Notes: generated by a model from the sequence alone, not told the origin. A stretch of 34,380 nucleotides of DNA from Chloroflexaceae bacterium (GCA_012031225.1 JAAUTZ010000038.1:1-34380); one strand, 5' to 3'; shown: positions 15,527 through 24,585, counted from the first letter of the stretch. Made by a program: numbers and translations.

Positions 15527-16207
15527 ATGCTAGGGAGCGAAACCCAACAACGGGTGCGCGAAGCACTTCGTCAGCTAGACCACGCTTTGATTGAAGAGGC
15601 GGCTTTGGAGAACACAATTCGCAAAAACGCACAACAGTTCCGCGAGGTATTCTTCAGTGCCTTTGGCTTTGTAGAGCAAGAGAGCCTACAGATGCAAGAG
15701 ATTCTGGTGAAGCTGAATCGCCCCGAAGCCAATCAGTTGCAAGTGCTTCCGCGTGGGCGGGCCCATTTTGCGATCCACCTTGATCCAGAGCTAGCCTTTG
15801 AGCATAAGCCCCACGCGGCTTCACGCGGCTTCACCCAGACCCTGCAATCGCGCACACCTGAACTGAGTGCGCGGTTCTTTGCACTGTTTCTGCCCCCGCG
15901 CACAGGCTTGCTGCGATCCTACACAATCTTTGCCGATGGCACTTGGAAGCGCACCACCTATACGTTGTTTGATGGGCAGGTGAAAGCCAAGAGTACCCTT
16001 GTGCCTCGTTTTAATGCCGAGATGCTCACGATGGAAGCGGTTGATCTCGTCGGCTATGCCTGCCTCGTGCATCCGATCTGGTCGCCACTGGCTGAACTTG
16101 CAGCGACAATAACGGCGGAGATGCTGAAGGATCGCACCCGCATCAAGTCGCACCTGATCCACCGCATACAGGCGCAGCGCGTCGGAGCCGTACCCGTCCA
16201 CGAATAA
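15527..16207 (+). CDS. Hypothetical protein divergent from the methyltransferase
   Basis: A 226-residue protein I do not recognise. The first 45 residues are amphipathic and charged (TQQRVREALRQLDHALIEEAALENTIRKNAQQFREVF) and could form a coiled coil. The middle has beta-type segments (SYTIFADGTWKRTTYTLFDGQVKAKST). The C-terminal third is helical and ends basic. There is no signal peptide, membrane segment or clear nuclease motif. It starts 275 bases from the methyltransferase start on the opposite strand. A cognate restriction enzyme would be the obvious alternative, but no PD-(D/E)XK, HNH or phospholipase-D-type motif is visible, so that is not claimed. Confidence 0.72.
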   Translation: MLGSETQQRVREALRQLDHALIEEAALENTIRKNAQQFREVFFSAFGFVEQESLQMQEILVKLNRPEANQLQVLPRGRAHFAIHLDPELAFEHKPHAASRGFTQTLQSRTPELSARFFALFLPPRTGLLRSYTIFADGTWKRTTYTLFDGQVKAKSTLVPRFNAEMLTMEAVDLVGYACLVHPIWSPLAELAATITAEMLKDRTRIKSHLIHRIQAQRVGAVPVHE

Positions 16208-16345
16208 CCCCACCTGCGCCATGCCCGTTGCGGCGCGGACGAAGACATTGCCCTACGAAGCGCGGCCCGCCATCATTGCCGAAGCAGACGGCAGAGCAGG
16301 TAGTGATGCCGGGCGCAGGTTGTTAGCAGTTTGTTAACTGATACC

Positions 16346-16738
16346 ATGCACGAACTACCCGTCACACAAGGTATACTGAGTATTGTGCTAGAAGCTGCCG
16401 AGCAAGCAGGCAGCTACCCCGTGCAGCGGATTGATCTTGTGATCGGTACGCTCAGCAGCATCGTAGATGATTCGGTACAGTTTTATTTCGATGCGCTCAG
16501 TGCGGGCACGCTCGCCCAAGGCGCACAGCTCAGCTTTCGGCGCGTGCTAGCCACGCTGACGTGCGGGGCGTGCGGCTATCAGGCGCAGGTGATCGCGCCG
16601 CTACCGGATTGTTGTGCGGCGTGTGGCAGCACCGAAGTATTGGTCGAAGATGGGATGGAGTTCTACGTCGAAGCTATCGAAGTGGAGGAGCCGAACAATG
16701 CATGTTCCAATTGTGAAATCAATCCTGACGAGCAATGA
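16346..16738 (+). CDS. hypA: Hydrogenase nickel-insertion protein HypA
   Basis: A 130-residue HypA. It starts MHELPVTQGIL, giving the invariant N-terminal Met-His-Glu nickel site, so the ATG at 16346 is chosen over the in-frame codon at 16331. The zinc site is made of two CxxC pairs (CGACGY and CAACGS). HypA delivers Ni to the hydrogenase large subunit together with HypB. It is about 15 residues longer than most HypA proteins, with a tail containing another CSNC; this tail is encoded by the 41 bases overlapping hypB and may be non-essential. It is the first gene of hypABCDE. No strong promoter is evident in the 138 bases upstream. Confidence 0.92.
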   Translation: MHELPVTQGILSIVLEAAEQAGSYPVQRIDLVIGTLSSIVDDSVQFYFDALSAGTLAQGAQLSFRRVLATLTCGACGYQAQVIAPLPDCCAACGSTEVLVEDGMEFYVEAIEVEEPNNACSNCEINPDEQ

Positions 16739-17363
16739 CCAGATCGCCGCCGAGAACAAAGCCGTGCTGGATCAGCACGGGGTCGTCGCGGTCAACCTGA
16801 TGGCATCGCCGGGGGCCGGCAAAACGAGCCTGATCCTAGCTACGGCGCGCTCCCTTCCGGCTGCGTTACGCCCAGCCGTGATTGAGGGCGATCTCGCATC
16901 CAGTATTGATGCCGAACTGATGGCGAAAAACGGGATTCCGGTGGTGCAGATCAACACCGGCGGCAACTGCCACCTCGATGCGCCGATGATCCGCTCGGCT
17001 TTCCCGCACCTACCCTTCGGCGAGTTTGAGCTACTGCTGATCGAGAATGTCGGCAACCTTGTGTGCCCCGCCAACTTTGCGCTGGGAGCGCACCTTGCGC
17101 TGGTTGTGGCGAGTGTGCCCGAAGGCCATGATAAGCCCTACAAGTATCCGGGCATGTTTGCCGCCGCCGATGTGGTCGTGCTGAATAAGGTTGAGCTGAA
17201 AGAGGTCTTTGAATTTGATCCGGATTACTTCTGGCGCGGCGTGCAGATGCTCAAGCCCGAAGCCCCGATCTTTGAGGTCTCGTGCCGCACCGGAGCCGGT
17301 GTGGCAGAATGGGCGGCGTGGCTTGCCCAGCATGTGGCAGGCGTAGCCACCCAGAACACATAA
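16698..17363 (+). CDS. hypB: Hydrogenase nickel-incorporation GTPase HypB
   Basis: A 221-residue SIMIBI-class GTPase. The P-loop is MASPGAGKTS, followed by EGDLASSIDA, the switch-like INTGGNCHLDA and the metal-site motif ENVGNLVCPANF, and the guanine-specificity motif NKVEL. It hydrolyses GTP to drive nickel transfer from HypA to the hydrogenase large subunit. It lacks the His-rich nickel-storage stretch found at the N-terminus of some HypB proteins. The ATG at 16698 (MHVPIVKS) is preferred over the upstream in-frame codon because GGAGG lies just before it. The gene overlaps hypA by 41 bases in another frame and is followed after 30 bases by hypC. Confidence 0.94.
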   Translation: MHVPIVKSILTSNDQIAAENKAVLDQHGVVAVNLMASPGAGKTSLILATARSLPAALRPAVIEGDLASSIDAELMAKNGIPVVQINTGGNCHLDAPMIRSAFPHLPFGEFELLLIENVGNLVCPANFALGAHLALVVASVPEGHDKPYKYPGMFAAADVVVLNKVELKEVFEFDPDYFWRGVQMLKPEAPIFEVSCRTGAGVAEWAAWLAQHVAGVATQNT

Positions 17364-17393
17364 CACGCACAGAGCGCAAGAAAGGAACCGGCA

Positions 17394-17681
17394 ATGTGTC
17401 TCGGCGTACCGGGTAAGGTGTTGACCTTGGATGAGAACTCCTTCGGCATAACGATGGGGCGCGTCAGCTTTGGTGGGATTGTTAAGGAAGTTTGCTTGGC
17501 GTATGTGCCAGAGGTGCAGGTGGGCGATTTCGTGGTGGTGCATGTCGGCTTTGCGATCAGCACGATTGATGAGCAGGAGGCGATCAAGGTGTTCGCGTTG
17601 CTGCGTGATATGGGTGAATTGGATGAGCTAGAGATCGCGCAGCCTACCGCGAGCCTGCCGCCCACCGTGCCCGCCCCGTGA
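17394..17681 (+). CDS. hypC: Hydrogenase maturation chaperone HypC
   Basis: A 95-residue HypC/HupF protein beginning MCLGVPGKV. Cys2 carries the Fe(CN)2CO unit with HypD and later contacts the hydrogenase large subunit. The OB-like core follows (VKEVCLAYVPEVQVGDFVVVHVGFAISTIDEQEA), with the conserved HVGFA. The C-terminal 15 residues are Pro/Ala-rich and not conserved in the family. AAGGA precedes the ATG. It is spaced 30 bases from both hypB and hypD. Confidence 0.95.
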   Translation: MCLGVPGKVLTLDENSFGITMGRVSFGGIVKEVCLAYVPEVQVGDFVVVHVGFAISTIDEQEAIKVFALLRDMGELDELEIAQPTASLPPTVPAP

Positions 17682-17711
17682 GCGATCAGCCCCAATCCAG
17701 AAGGAGCGACG

Positions 17712-18830
17712 ATGAAGTTTGTAGATGAATATCGTAGCGAAGCTGATGCACAGCGATTTGTCCAACTCATCAAACAGACCGCGACCCGGGAGTGGACGCT
17801 GATGGAGATTTGCGGGGGGCAAACCCACACCCTGATTAAATCCGGCATTGACCAACTCCTGCCGGATGCGATCACATTGGTGCATGGGCCCGGCTGCCCG
17901 GTATGTGTCACGCCGCTGGAGATGATTGATCGGGCGATTGCGATTGCCCGCCGCCCCGAAGTGATCCTGACCTCATTTGGCGATATGCTGCGGGTGCCCG
18001 GCTCGGCAACCGATCTGCTCAGGGTCAAGGCCAGCGGCGGCGATGTGCGGATCGTCTACTCGCCGCTTGATGCCGTCAAGCTCGCCCAGCAGCACCCAGA
18101 GCGGCAGGTCGTCTTTTTTGCCGTCGGCTTTGAAACGACGGCTCCCGCCAATGCGATGGCGGTCTGGTCGGCGGCCCGGCAGGGCCTAGCGAACTTCTCG
18201 ATCCTCTGCTCGCATGTGCTTGTGCCGCCCGCAATGGAAGCCCTGCTCAGCTCGCCCGATACCCTGATTGACGGCTTCCTTGCGGCGGGGCATGTGTGCG
18301 CCGTGATGGGCTATGCGGAGTATGAGCCACTGGCCGAGAAGCACCAGATCCCGATTGTGGTGACGGGCTTTGAGCCACTCGATCTGCTCGAAGGGATCTA
18401 TCGCACGGTGCTCGCACTGGAAGAAAACCGCGCCGAAGTGGAGAACCAGTATGTACGCGCCGTGACCCGCAGCGGCAACCGAGCCGCCCAGAATCTAGTG
18501 CAGCAGGTGTTTATGGTCTGTGATCGGCAGTGGCGCGGGATCGGCATGATCCCCCAGAGTGGCTACTGCCTGCGCCCCGAATATGCCCGCTACAACGCCG
18601 AGCTACGCTTTCAGGTGGGCAACCTGACCGCGCAAGAATCGCCGTTGTGCATCTCCGGCTTGATTATGCAGGGGCGGGCCAAGCCCTGCGACTGTAGCGC
18701 ATTTGGCACGCTCTGCACGCCGGAGCAACCGCTCGGTGCGCCGATGGTCTCATCTGAAGGAGCCTGCGCCGCCTACTACCACTACGGCACCCACCGTGAG
18801 GAGCAACCCCATGAGCCAGCCCCCGCTTGA
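17712..18830 (+). CDS. hypD: Hydrogenase iron-cofactor assembly protein HypD
   Basis: A 372-residue HypD, the scaffold with a [4Fe-4S] cluster on which the Fe(CN)2CO group is built with HypC and HypE. Conserved blocks are [50 protein letters not shown], the [10 protein letters not shown] region, and the late cysteine block [31 protein letters not shown]. Full length for the family. A strong ribosome site (GAAGGAG) precedes the ATG. It overlaps hypE by 20 bases, suggesting coupled translation. Confidence 0.96.
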   Translation: MKFVDEYRSEADAQRFVQLIKQTATREWTLMEICGGQTHTLIKSGIDQLLPDAITLVHGPGCPVCVTPLEMIDRAIAIARRPEVILTSFGDMLRVPGSATDLLRVKASGGDVRIVYSPLDAVKLAQQHPERQVVFFAVGFETTAPANAMAVWSAARQGLANFSILCSHVLVPPAMEALLSSPDTLIDGFLAAGHVCAVMGYAEYEPLAEKHQIPIVVTGFEPLDLLEGIYRTVLALEENRAEVENQYVRAVTRSGNRAAQNLVQQVFMVCDRQWRGIGMIPQSGYCLRPEYARYNAELRFQVGNLTAQESPLCISGLIMQGRAKPCDCSAFGTLCTPEQPLGAPMVSSEGACAAYYHYGTHREEQPHEPAPA

Positions 18831-19932
18831 TCCAACCCTTGCGCTAGCTGATGTCGGGGCAGCCTTGCTAGCCCAGCAATGCCCCTTCCCCATCAGCGAT
18901 TACCCACAGGTGCTGATGGCGCACGGCGGCGGTGGGCGGCTCACCCAGCAATTGATCGAGCGGATGTTCGTGCCCGCCTTCCGCAACCCGCAGCTCGAAG
19001 GGCTGCACGATGGGGCCGTGCTAACGGTGGGCAACACGCCGGATGATCCGACACAAGGCACGCGCTTGGCGTTCTCCACCGACTCGTATGTGATCCAGCC
19101 GTTGTTCTTTCCGGGCGGCGATATTGGCGCATTAGCCGTGCATGGCACAGTCAACGATCTGGCGATGTGTGGAGCCCAGCCGCTTGCGCTCTCCTCTGCG
19201 CTGATCCTCGAAGAGGGCTTGCCAATGGCCGATCTCTGGCGCATCGTGCAATCTATGCAGCAGGCTGCCCAGCACGTCGGGGTGCCCATTGTCACCGGCG
19301 ATACAAAGGTGGTGGATCGCGGCAAAGGCGATGGCGTGTTTATCAATACGGCGGGGATCGGCGTAATTCCGGCGGGCGTGCAGCTTGGCCCCAGCCGCGC
19401 CCGCGCCGGCGATGTGGTGATCGTGAGTGGGGCCATTGCCGTACACGGGATTGCGATTATGTCGGTACGCGAGGGGCTAGCCTTCGAGACCACCCTTGCC
19501 AGCGACACTGCGCCCCTGCATACGCTGGTTGCCGATCTGCTGGCGGCGGGCGGCGCGGCGGTGCATGTCCTGCGCGACCCGACCCGCGGCGGGCTAGCCA
19601 GTGCCCTAAATGAGATTGCGGCGCAGGCACGGGTAGGCATCCGCCTTGATGAAGCCAGCATCCCGCTGGCCGAAGAGGTGCGCGGCGCGTGCGAGATATT
19701 GGGGCTAGACCCGCTGTATGTAGCGAACGAGGGCAAGTGCCTTGTGATCGTAGCCCACGACGCGGCAGATGCTGTGCTCGCGGCGATGCACGCCAACCCG
19801 GATGGTGCGGAGGCGGCGGTGATTGGCACGGTGGTAGCCGAGCATGCCGGCACGGTGGTAATTCGTAGCCGCATCGGAGGCACGCGGGTGGTGGATATGC
19901 TCAGTGGCGAGCAGCTGCCGCGTATTTGCTAA
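18811..19932 (+). CDS. hypE: Carbamoyl dehydratase HypE
   Basis: A 373-residue HypE, a PurM/AIR-synthase-fold enzyme that converts the carbamoyl group placed on its C-terminal cysteine into thiocyanate for the hydrogenase cyanide ligands. The C-terminus reads EQLPRIC, so the essential terminal Cys is intact. Other family blocks are [47 protein letters not shown] and [15 protein letters not shown]. The ATG at 18811 (MSQPPLDP) has AGGAG at a normal distance; the upstream in-frame codon at 18703 lies deep inside hypD. HypF, which supplies the carbamoyl group, is not in the window. Confidence 0.95.
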   Translation: MSQPPLDPTLALADVGAALLAQQCPFPISDYPQVLMAHGGGGRLTQQLIERMFVPAFRNPQLEGLHDGAVLTVGNTPDDPTQGTRLAFSTDSYVIQPLFFPGGDIGALAVHGTVNDLAMCGAQPLALSSALILEEGLPMADLWRIVQSMQQAAQHVGVPIVTGDTKVVDRGKGDGVFINTAGIGVIPAGVQLGPSRARAGDVVIVSGAIAVHGIAIMSVREGLAFETTLASDTAPLHTLVADLLAAGGAAVHVLRDPTRGGLASALNEIAAQARVGIRLDEASIPLAEEVRGACEILGLDPLYVANEGKCLVIVAHDAADAVLAAMHANPDGAEAAVIGTVVAEHAGTVVIRSRIGGTRVVDMLSGEQLPRIC

Positions 19933-19979
19933 GGGCGCGTGTCAGGCAAGATCTGCCCGAAAACCATACCGGACATACA

Positions 19980-20047
19980 AACCTACCCCCTAAACATATA
20001 TGCACTGAAACCTGAACCCTGAAACCTAATCGCTGAGACCTGACCCA
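19980..20047. repeat. CCTGA-type intergenic repeat cluster
   Basis: Irregular direct repeats of ACCTGA, CCCTGA and ACCTAA after hypE, the complement of the TCAGGT words seen in the other intergenic repeats of this window. No strong hairpin was found here. Confidence 0.4.
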
Positions 20048-20057
20048 TCCCATGCTT

Positions 20058-20086
20058 TTGCGTCATTGCACACTACCCGCTATAAT
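20058..20086 (+). promoter_or_regulatory. Promoter for the histidine kinase gene
   Basis: TTGCGT (20058-20063), 17 bases, TATAAT (20081-20086). The expected start near 20093 lies downstream of the first in-frame codons and so supports 20211 as the translation start. The leader of about 118 nt contains the hairpin TGTGTG-TTCG-CACACA (20168-20183). Confidence 0.55.
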
Positions 20087-20210
20087 GACACAACAGGTAT
20101 TTCCTGTGGGTAATTGGTACGTGTGCAAGGATTGCACCGCGAAACGTTTAATTAACAGGATTTTGTTTGTGTGTTCGCACACAGCAGTAGGTATCACGAC
20201 CGGGAGCCAC

Positions 20211-22436
20211 ATGTCGTTAGGACAGCTTACATCTGAACAGATCCAAGCTACGCCGATCCCCCAGCCTGAAACGGTGGATCAGGTGTTGCTGCGTGTGATG
20301 AGTGCCATTGAGACGGCAACGACCCTCGATGAACTGCTCCTGCTTGCGCTGAACGAGATCGGGCGGACTGTCAATGGGCAGCCCACGATGATGGCTTTGC
20401 TCGCGGATGATGGGGCCCACATCGAGATTGTCAATAGCTTCCCGCCGCGCATCGTGCCGATCCGTGCGATTGCCCTGCACGACGCGCCCTACCTCCAGCA
20501 GGTTGTCCAGACGCGCCAGCCGCTTCAGCTCACCAATCTTGATCCCGTTGCACTGCACCCGGAAATGGTGAAAGTCTTTCGTGACGGTGAAATCCAAACG
20601 CTGCTGTTGATGCCCCTGATCGCACAGGATCGGGTCATTAGCCTGCTTGGGCTAGCAGGGGAAGGTACCCCGCGCTCCTTCAGCGAGGATGAACTCCAGC
20701 TACTGCGGATCCTGATGGTTCCGCTCGCTTCAGCATTGGCCGCATTCCTGACCACCGAAGCCGCCCGCCGCCGCCGCCGTGAGCTAGATACCTTGAATGA
20801 GATTGCCGCCACAATCACGTCCTCGCTTGATGCGCGAGATGTCTACCACGAAGTTGTGCGGCACATCAATGAGTATTTTGAGGTGGATGCCGGTTCGCTC
20901 CTCCTACAGGATGAGACCAACGGCGATCTCGTATTTGTGATGACGCTTGAATCCCACAAAGAAAAGCTGGCGGGGGTGCGTGTTCCGCGTGGGCAGGGCG
21001 TGGTGGGGCACGTCGCTGAGACACAGCGGTATGAGATTGTGCTGGATGCCCAGAACGACCCGCGCTTCTACCGCGAAGTCAGCGAGTCCATCGGCTACGT
21101 GACGCGCTCGATCCTGTGCGTGCCCATGGTTATCAAGGGGCGCACGATTGGCGTGATCGAGCTACTCAACAAGATGGACGGGCAATTTACCGATGAGGAC
21201 GCGCAACGCTTGATGAGCATGGCCGCAACGATTGCCGTAGCGATTGAGAATGCCCGCCTGTTCCAAGAAGTCAACATGGGCCGCAATCGCTTTGAGGCAA
21301 TTCTCAACTCGACCACCGAAGCAATCTTGATGGCAAACATGCACGGCATCATCGTCACCGCGAACACCACCGCCGCCCGCATCTTCCGGGTGAGCGACAA
21401 AGCCGCACTGGTGGGGGGCACCACCGATGAGTTGCTGCGCGGGCTGCGCGAACGGGCCCACGAGGTTAGCTCACCGGCGTGGCTCAATGAGGACGAAGCC
21501 AACCGCAGCCTGTCGGCCGTTGTCGAATTTGAACTACACGATGTCCAACCGGCGTACTGGCGGCATCTCTCGTTGCCCGTGTTTAGCAGCAATGACAATG
21601 AGCAGGTGATCGGGCAGCTCTACCTGTTCCGCGATATTTCGCACGAACGCGAGCTAGCCCAACTCCGCGACGACTACACCGGCATGCTCGTGCATGATCT
21701 GCGTGCGCCGCTCACGGCGATTATGAATGGGATCACGATGGTGCGGCGGGGCTTGGGCGGGCCCGTCTCGGAGCAGCAGCAGGAGTTGCTCGGCATCTCG
21801 CTCAACAGCAGCCAAATCATGCTGGAGATGGTCAACACGCTGCTGGATATTGCGCGGATGGAGCAAGGCCGCCTGCCGCTCGACATTGTACCGATCTCGA
21901 TCTATGCGCTTAGCGATGAAGCCCTTGCCCGCCTCCGCGCATCTGCCCACGATAACGATATAGATCTGGCTTTGCAATTGCCAATCGGGTTGCCGCCCTT
22001 CGAGGCCGACCGCGATAAGCTCTTCCGCATCTTGCAGAACCTGCTGGACAATGCGATCAAGTTCTCGCCCTTGAAATCGCAGATCATTCTCGGTGCGGCG
22101 TTGCTTCGGATACAGGCCGGGCAGAGTAGCTGGTGCGTTGCGCCGACACCTACCGGTGAGGCTCCGCAGACGTTCCCCACAATGGACGATGGCGATTGGA
22201 TCGTGATTTGGGTCACGGATCACGGGGTTGGTATTCCCAAGCAATACCACGAGAAGATCTTCGAGAAGTTTGGGCAGGTGCGCGGCAAGAAGGTGCGGGG
22301 CACGGGGCTGGGGCTAACCTTCTGCAAATTGGCCACCGAGTCGCACGGCGGGCATATTTGGGTCGAGAGTGTGGAAGGCAAAGGCAGTACCTTCGCGCTA
22401 GCCCTGCCCTTCAGCCGCGAGTATGAGCAGGGCTAG
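20211..22436 (+). CDS. Soluble sensor histidine kinase (GAF-GAF-PAS-HisKA-HATPase)
   Basis: A 741-residue sensor kinase without membrane segments, so it senses cytoplasmic signals. Two GAF domains occupy roughly residues 20-175 and 190-340 (the second contains VPRGQGVVGHVAETQ and RSILCVPMVIKGRTIGVIELLN). A PAS domain follows at about 360-480 (FEAILNSTTEAILMANMHGIIVTAN). The phospho-accepting His is in LVHDLRAPLTAI. The ATPase domain has N box NLLDNAIKFSP, G1 DHGVGIP, F box FEKFGQV and G2 GTGLGL, with an insertion of about 25 residues before G1. The ATG at 20211 has GGGAG upstream. There is no adjacent response regulator, so it is an orphan kinase. It converges on the DUF1294 gene with seven bases between. 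Confidence 0.92.
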   Translation: MSLGQLTSEQIQATPIPQPETVDQVLLRVMSAIETATTLDELLLLALNEIGRTVNGQPTMMALLADDGAHIEIVNSFPPRIVPIRAIALHDAPYLQQVVQTRQPLQLTNLDPVALHPEMVKVFRDGEIQTLLLMPLIAQDRVISLLGLAGEGTPRSFSEDELQLLRILMVPLASALAAFLTTEAARRRRRELDTLNEIAATITSSLDARDVYHEVVRHINEYFEVDAGSLLLQDETNGDLVFVMTLESHKEKLAGVRVPRGQGVVGHVAETQRYEIVLDAQNDPRFYREVSESIGYVTRSILCVPMVIKGRTIGVIELLNKMDGQFTDEDAQRLMSMAATIAVAIENARLFQEVNMGRNRFEAILNSTTEAILMANMHGIIVTANTTAARIFRVSDKAALVGGTTDELLRGLRERAHEVSSPAWLNEDEANRSLSAVVEFELHDVQPAYWRHLSLPVFSSNDNEQVIGQLYLFRDISHERELAQLRDDYTGMLVHDLRAPLTAIMNGITMVRRGLGGPVSEQQQELLGISLNSSQIMLEMVNTLLDIARMEQGRLPLDIVPISIYALSDEALARLRASAHDNDIDLALQLPIGLPPFEADRDKLFRILQNLLDNAIKFSPLKSQIILGAALLRIQAGQSSWCVAPTPTGEAPQTFPTMDDGDWIVIWVTDHGVGIPKQYHEKIFEKFGQVRGKKVRGTGLGLTFCKLATESHGGHIWVESVEGKGSTFALALPFSREYEQG

Positions 22437-22443
22437 CTGCGGC

Positions 22444-22848
22444 CTAGTTGCCGTATCGCCCTAGCAGCAGCCACCACGCCACCCCAACGTGCAGCAGCAC
22501 AAACAGCGGTACGGCGATGACGAAGGCGGTGGTGCGGATTTTGTGCCGAAAGATAATCATCCCCGCTAGCCCGCCAAATGCCCCCCCGATCAAGCTCAGC
22601 AGCAGCAATGCCCGTTCGGGCACGCGCCCGCGCCCACTGCGCCCCGTATCGCGTTTCGCCTGTAGCTTATCGAAGCCGAACATGGCAAACGTTGCGAGGG
22701 TTCCGCCGAGGAGCCACGCCGGATAGAGGGCCAGCCCCAGCGCAAATACCAAGCTCGCAGTCGTGCCGCCCCACAGGGTTATGCCCGTCACCATGGCCCG
22801 ATTGGTGTGTGACCCACGTCGCTTACGCTGAGTGATCCGAGCGGGCAT
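22444..22848 (-). CDS. DUF1294 family membrane protein
   Basis: A 134-residue protein with about four hydrophobic segments. The DUF1294 signature is clear: FGFDKLQAKRDTGRSGRGRVPE, LLSLIGGAFGGLAGM, then FRHKIRTTAF. It has a basic N-terminus (MPARITQRKRRGSH). The family function is unknown. The ATG at 22848 follows AAGGAA and is preferred over the in-frame codon at 22932. It overlaps the end of the ArsR-ArsC gene by 26 bases, so it is the last gene of that operon. Confidence 0.85.
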   Translation of the reverse strand: MPARITQRKRRGSHTNRAMVTGITLWGGTTASLVFALGLALYPAWLLGGTLATFAMFGFDKLQAKRDTGRSGRGRVPERALLLLSLIGGAFGGLAGMIIFRHKIRTTAFVIAVPLFVLLHVGVAWWLLLGRYGN

Positions 22849-23647
22849 AGCCGATTCCTTCCTGTAAGGTATATTGGGCAACGAGCGTGGGGAGCAGGCT
22901 AAACAGGCCTTCCACGCGCTCCCGGATAGCATCCCGCAACCCGCGAAACACCTCTAGCTCGGAGCTTCCGCTCTGGCGGCGCAGGCGTTCGGGCTGGGGA
23001 ATGCTCCAGTGCAACAGCACGGGCACATGCAGAAAGGTGGGGCAATCCTCGCGGGCGAAATCGCACACACTCACGCCGATCTGGGCGGGAAAGTGTTGCA
23101 GCACCTCAATCCCTTTGGGCGTGTGCTGGCTCAAATCCAAGCCAACTTCCTGCATCACAACATAGGTGAGGGGGTGAATTTGCTGTGGGCGATTGCCTGC
23201 ACTCCGCACGGGAATCCGCCCGCCGCTCAGGTGGCGCACCCACGCTTCCGCCATTTGCGAGCGGATGCTGTTGCCCGTACACAGGAACAGGATCGGCACC
23301 GCCGGCAGGCTTGCCGGATCGGGGATGGGCAGCTGCAACGCCGCTGCCACCTGCGCTAGCCCGATCCGAAGCTGGGTGTGGCTCAGGCTATAGAATAGGA
23401 CGCGCCCATCGGCATCGCTGCGGTGCAATTGCACAAAGCCGGACTGCCGCAAGATGCCCAAATGGTACGAGATTAAATTTTGGGGCTGCTGCAATAGCTC
23501 AACCAACTCGCTAACTTGATGATCGCTAAAGCGCAGCGTGTGGATGATGCGCCAGCGTGTATCATCGGCGAGTACCTTAAGCAGGCTCAGCGCATCTGCC
23601 TGCGCTAGATCAGGGGTGAGGAGGGTAATCGGGCGGGCTGTAGCCAT
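22823..23647 (-). CDS. ArsR-type regulator fused to arsenate-reductase/LMW-phosphatase domain
   Basis: A 274-residue two-domain protein. Residues about 10-105 form an ArsR-like winged helix (LLKVLADDTRWRIIHTLRFSDHQVSELVELLQQPQNLISYHLGILRQSGFV). The usual metal-sensing CxC of ArsR is absent from the recognition helix. Residues 118-270 form a low-molecular-weight phosphatase / ArsC domain: P-loop CTGNSIR (Cys123, Arg129), then Cys195 and Cys202 in VCDFAREDC, the three-cysteine layout of thioredoxin-linked arsenate reductases. The ATG at 23647 (MATARPITLL) is chosen; longer in-frame sequence runs antisense-like through the kinase gene. No clear ribosome site is seen. It lies 20 bases after the ROK gene. 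Confidence 0.88.
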   Translation of the reverse strand: MATARPITLLTPDLAQADALSLLKVLADDTRWRIIHTLRFSDHQVSELVELLQQPQNLISYHLGILRQSGFVQLHRSDADGRVLFYSLSHTQLRIGLAQVAAALQLPIPDPASLPAVPILFLCTGNSIRSQMAEAWVRHLSGGRIPVRSAGNRPQQIHPLTYVVMQEVGLDLSQHTPKGIEVLQHFPAQIGVSVCDFAREDCPTFLHVPVLLHWSIPQPERLRRQSGSSELEVFRGLRDAIRERVEGLFSLLPTLVAQYTLQEGIGYARSDHSA

Positions 23648-23667
23648 ATGCTCAAAACCGTTTCTGT

Positions 23668-24585
23668 TTATGCATGCGCGGCGGGTAGGGCTTGCTGGGC
23701 AAGGGCGATGGCTCCTAGCACCCCCGCTTGATTGCCCAATCGCGGCGCAACAATATAGTCGGCAAGGCCGCCTTCCTGTAGGGCGGCGGCTTGGATATAG
23801 CCGTTCAAGTAGCGTTGCACGTTGGTGCGGATCATGGGCAGCAGGTGCGGCTGAGCCATCACGCCACCGCCCATGATGATGCGCTGCGGCGAAAGCGTGC
23901 AGATGAAGCTCTGCAACGCGAGCGCAAGGTAGTGCGCCTGCAACGCCCACGCCGGATGTTCGGGCGACAGGTGCTGCGCGGGCACGCCCCACCGCACCGC
24001 CAGTGCAGGCCCACAGGTCAGCCCTTCGAGGCAATCGCCATGAAACGGGCAATGCCCAGCATACGGATCAGCCGCCGGATCACGCGGCAGGCGGATGTGC
24101 CCTAGCTCCGGATGTACCAAGCCGTGCAGCAAGCTGCCATTGACCATCACGCCACCGCCTACGCCCGTGCCAATCGTGAGGTAGATGAAGGTGGCCACAT
24201 CTTGGGCGGCTCCCCAGCGATGCTCGCCTAATGCTGCGCCATTTACATCGGTGTCAAAGGCAATCGGTACACCGAGTGCTGCACCGAGCATACCCGCGAC
24301 ATTGGTGTGCTGCCAGCCGGGTTTGGGCGTGGTGGTGATGTAGCCATAGGTAGGCGAGGCTGGGTGCGGGTCAGCTGGGCCAAAGGCGGCCACACCGATT
24401 GCCCCAAGCTGCCCGTAGCAGGCTTGCTGTTCCTGAAAAAAGGTGATCGCGTGAGCGAGGGTTTCAGCCGGCGTTGTCGTCGGGAAGCGCACCTCTGCGC
24501 GAATATCATCAGGGGCAGTGCCGACGGCACACACAAATTTCGTCCCCCCAGCTTCGATTCCCCCTACCAGCAGCGATGCGTGCAT
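23668..24585 (-). CDS. ROK family sugar kinase (fructokinase-like)
   Basis: A 305-residue ROK kinase that phosphorylates a hexose with ATP. The N-terminal phosphate loop [13 protein letters not shown] is characteristic of the bacterial fructokinase branch. [20 protein letters not shown] and the zinc site [10 protein letters not shown] with [16 protein letters not shown] follow. The second phosphate motif is [14 protein letters not shown] lies before the ATG. It is the first gene of a minus-strand operon with ArsR-ArsC and DUF1294; the link between sugar phosphorylation and the arsenate module is unclear. Fructose is the best guess for substrate, with glucose or mannose possible. Confidence 0.9.
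   Translation of the reverse strand: MHASLLVGGIEAGGTKFVCAVGTAPDDIRAEVRFPTTTPAETLAHAITFFQEQQACYGQLGAIGVAAFGPADPHPASPTYGYITTTPKPGWQHTNVAGMLGAALGVPIAFDTDVNGAALGEHRWGAAQDVATFIYLTIGTGVGGGVMVNGSLLHGLVHPELGHIRLPRDPAADPYAGHCPFHGDCLEGLTCGPALAVRWGVPAQHLSPEHPAWALQAHYLALALQSFICTLSPQRIIMGGGVMAQPHLLPMIRTNVQRYLNGYIQAAALQEGGLADYIVAPRLGNQAGVLGAIALAQQALPAAHA

Noticed and set aside
15527-16207. A restriction endonuclease partner for the methyltransferase.
   Set aside because: No PD-(D/E)XK, HNH, GIY-YIG or phospholipase-D motif is visible; kept as hypothetical.
23648-24052. A long N-terminal extension of the ArsR-ArsC frame.
   Set aside because: It is a shadow of the ROK kinase on the same strand in another frame (Arg/Ala-rich); the start at 23647 fits the ArsR domain.
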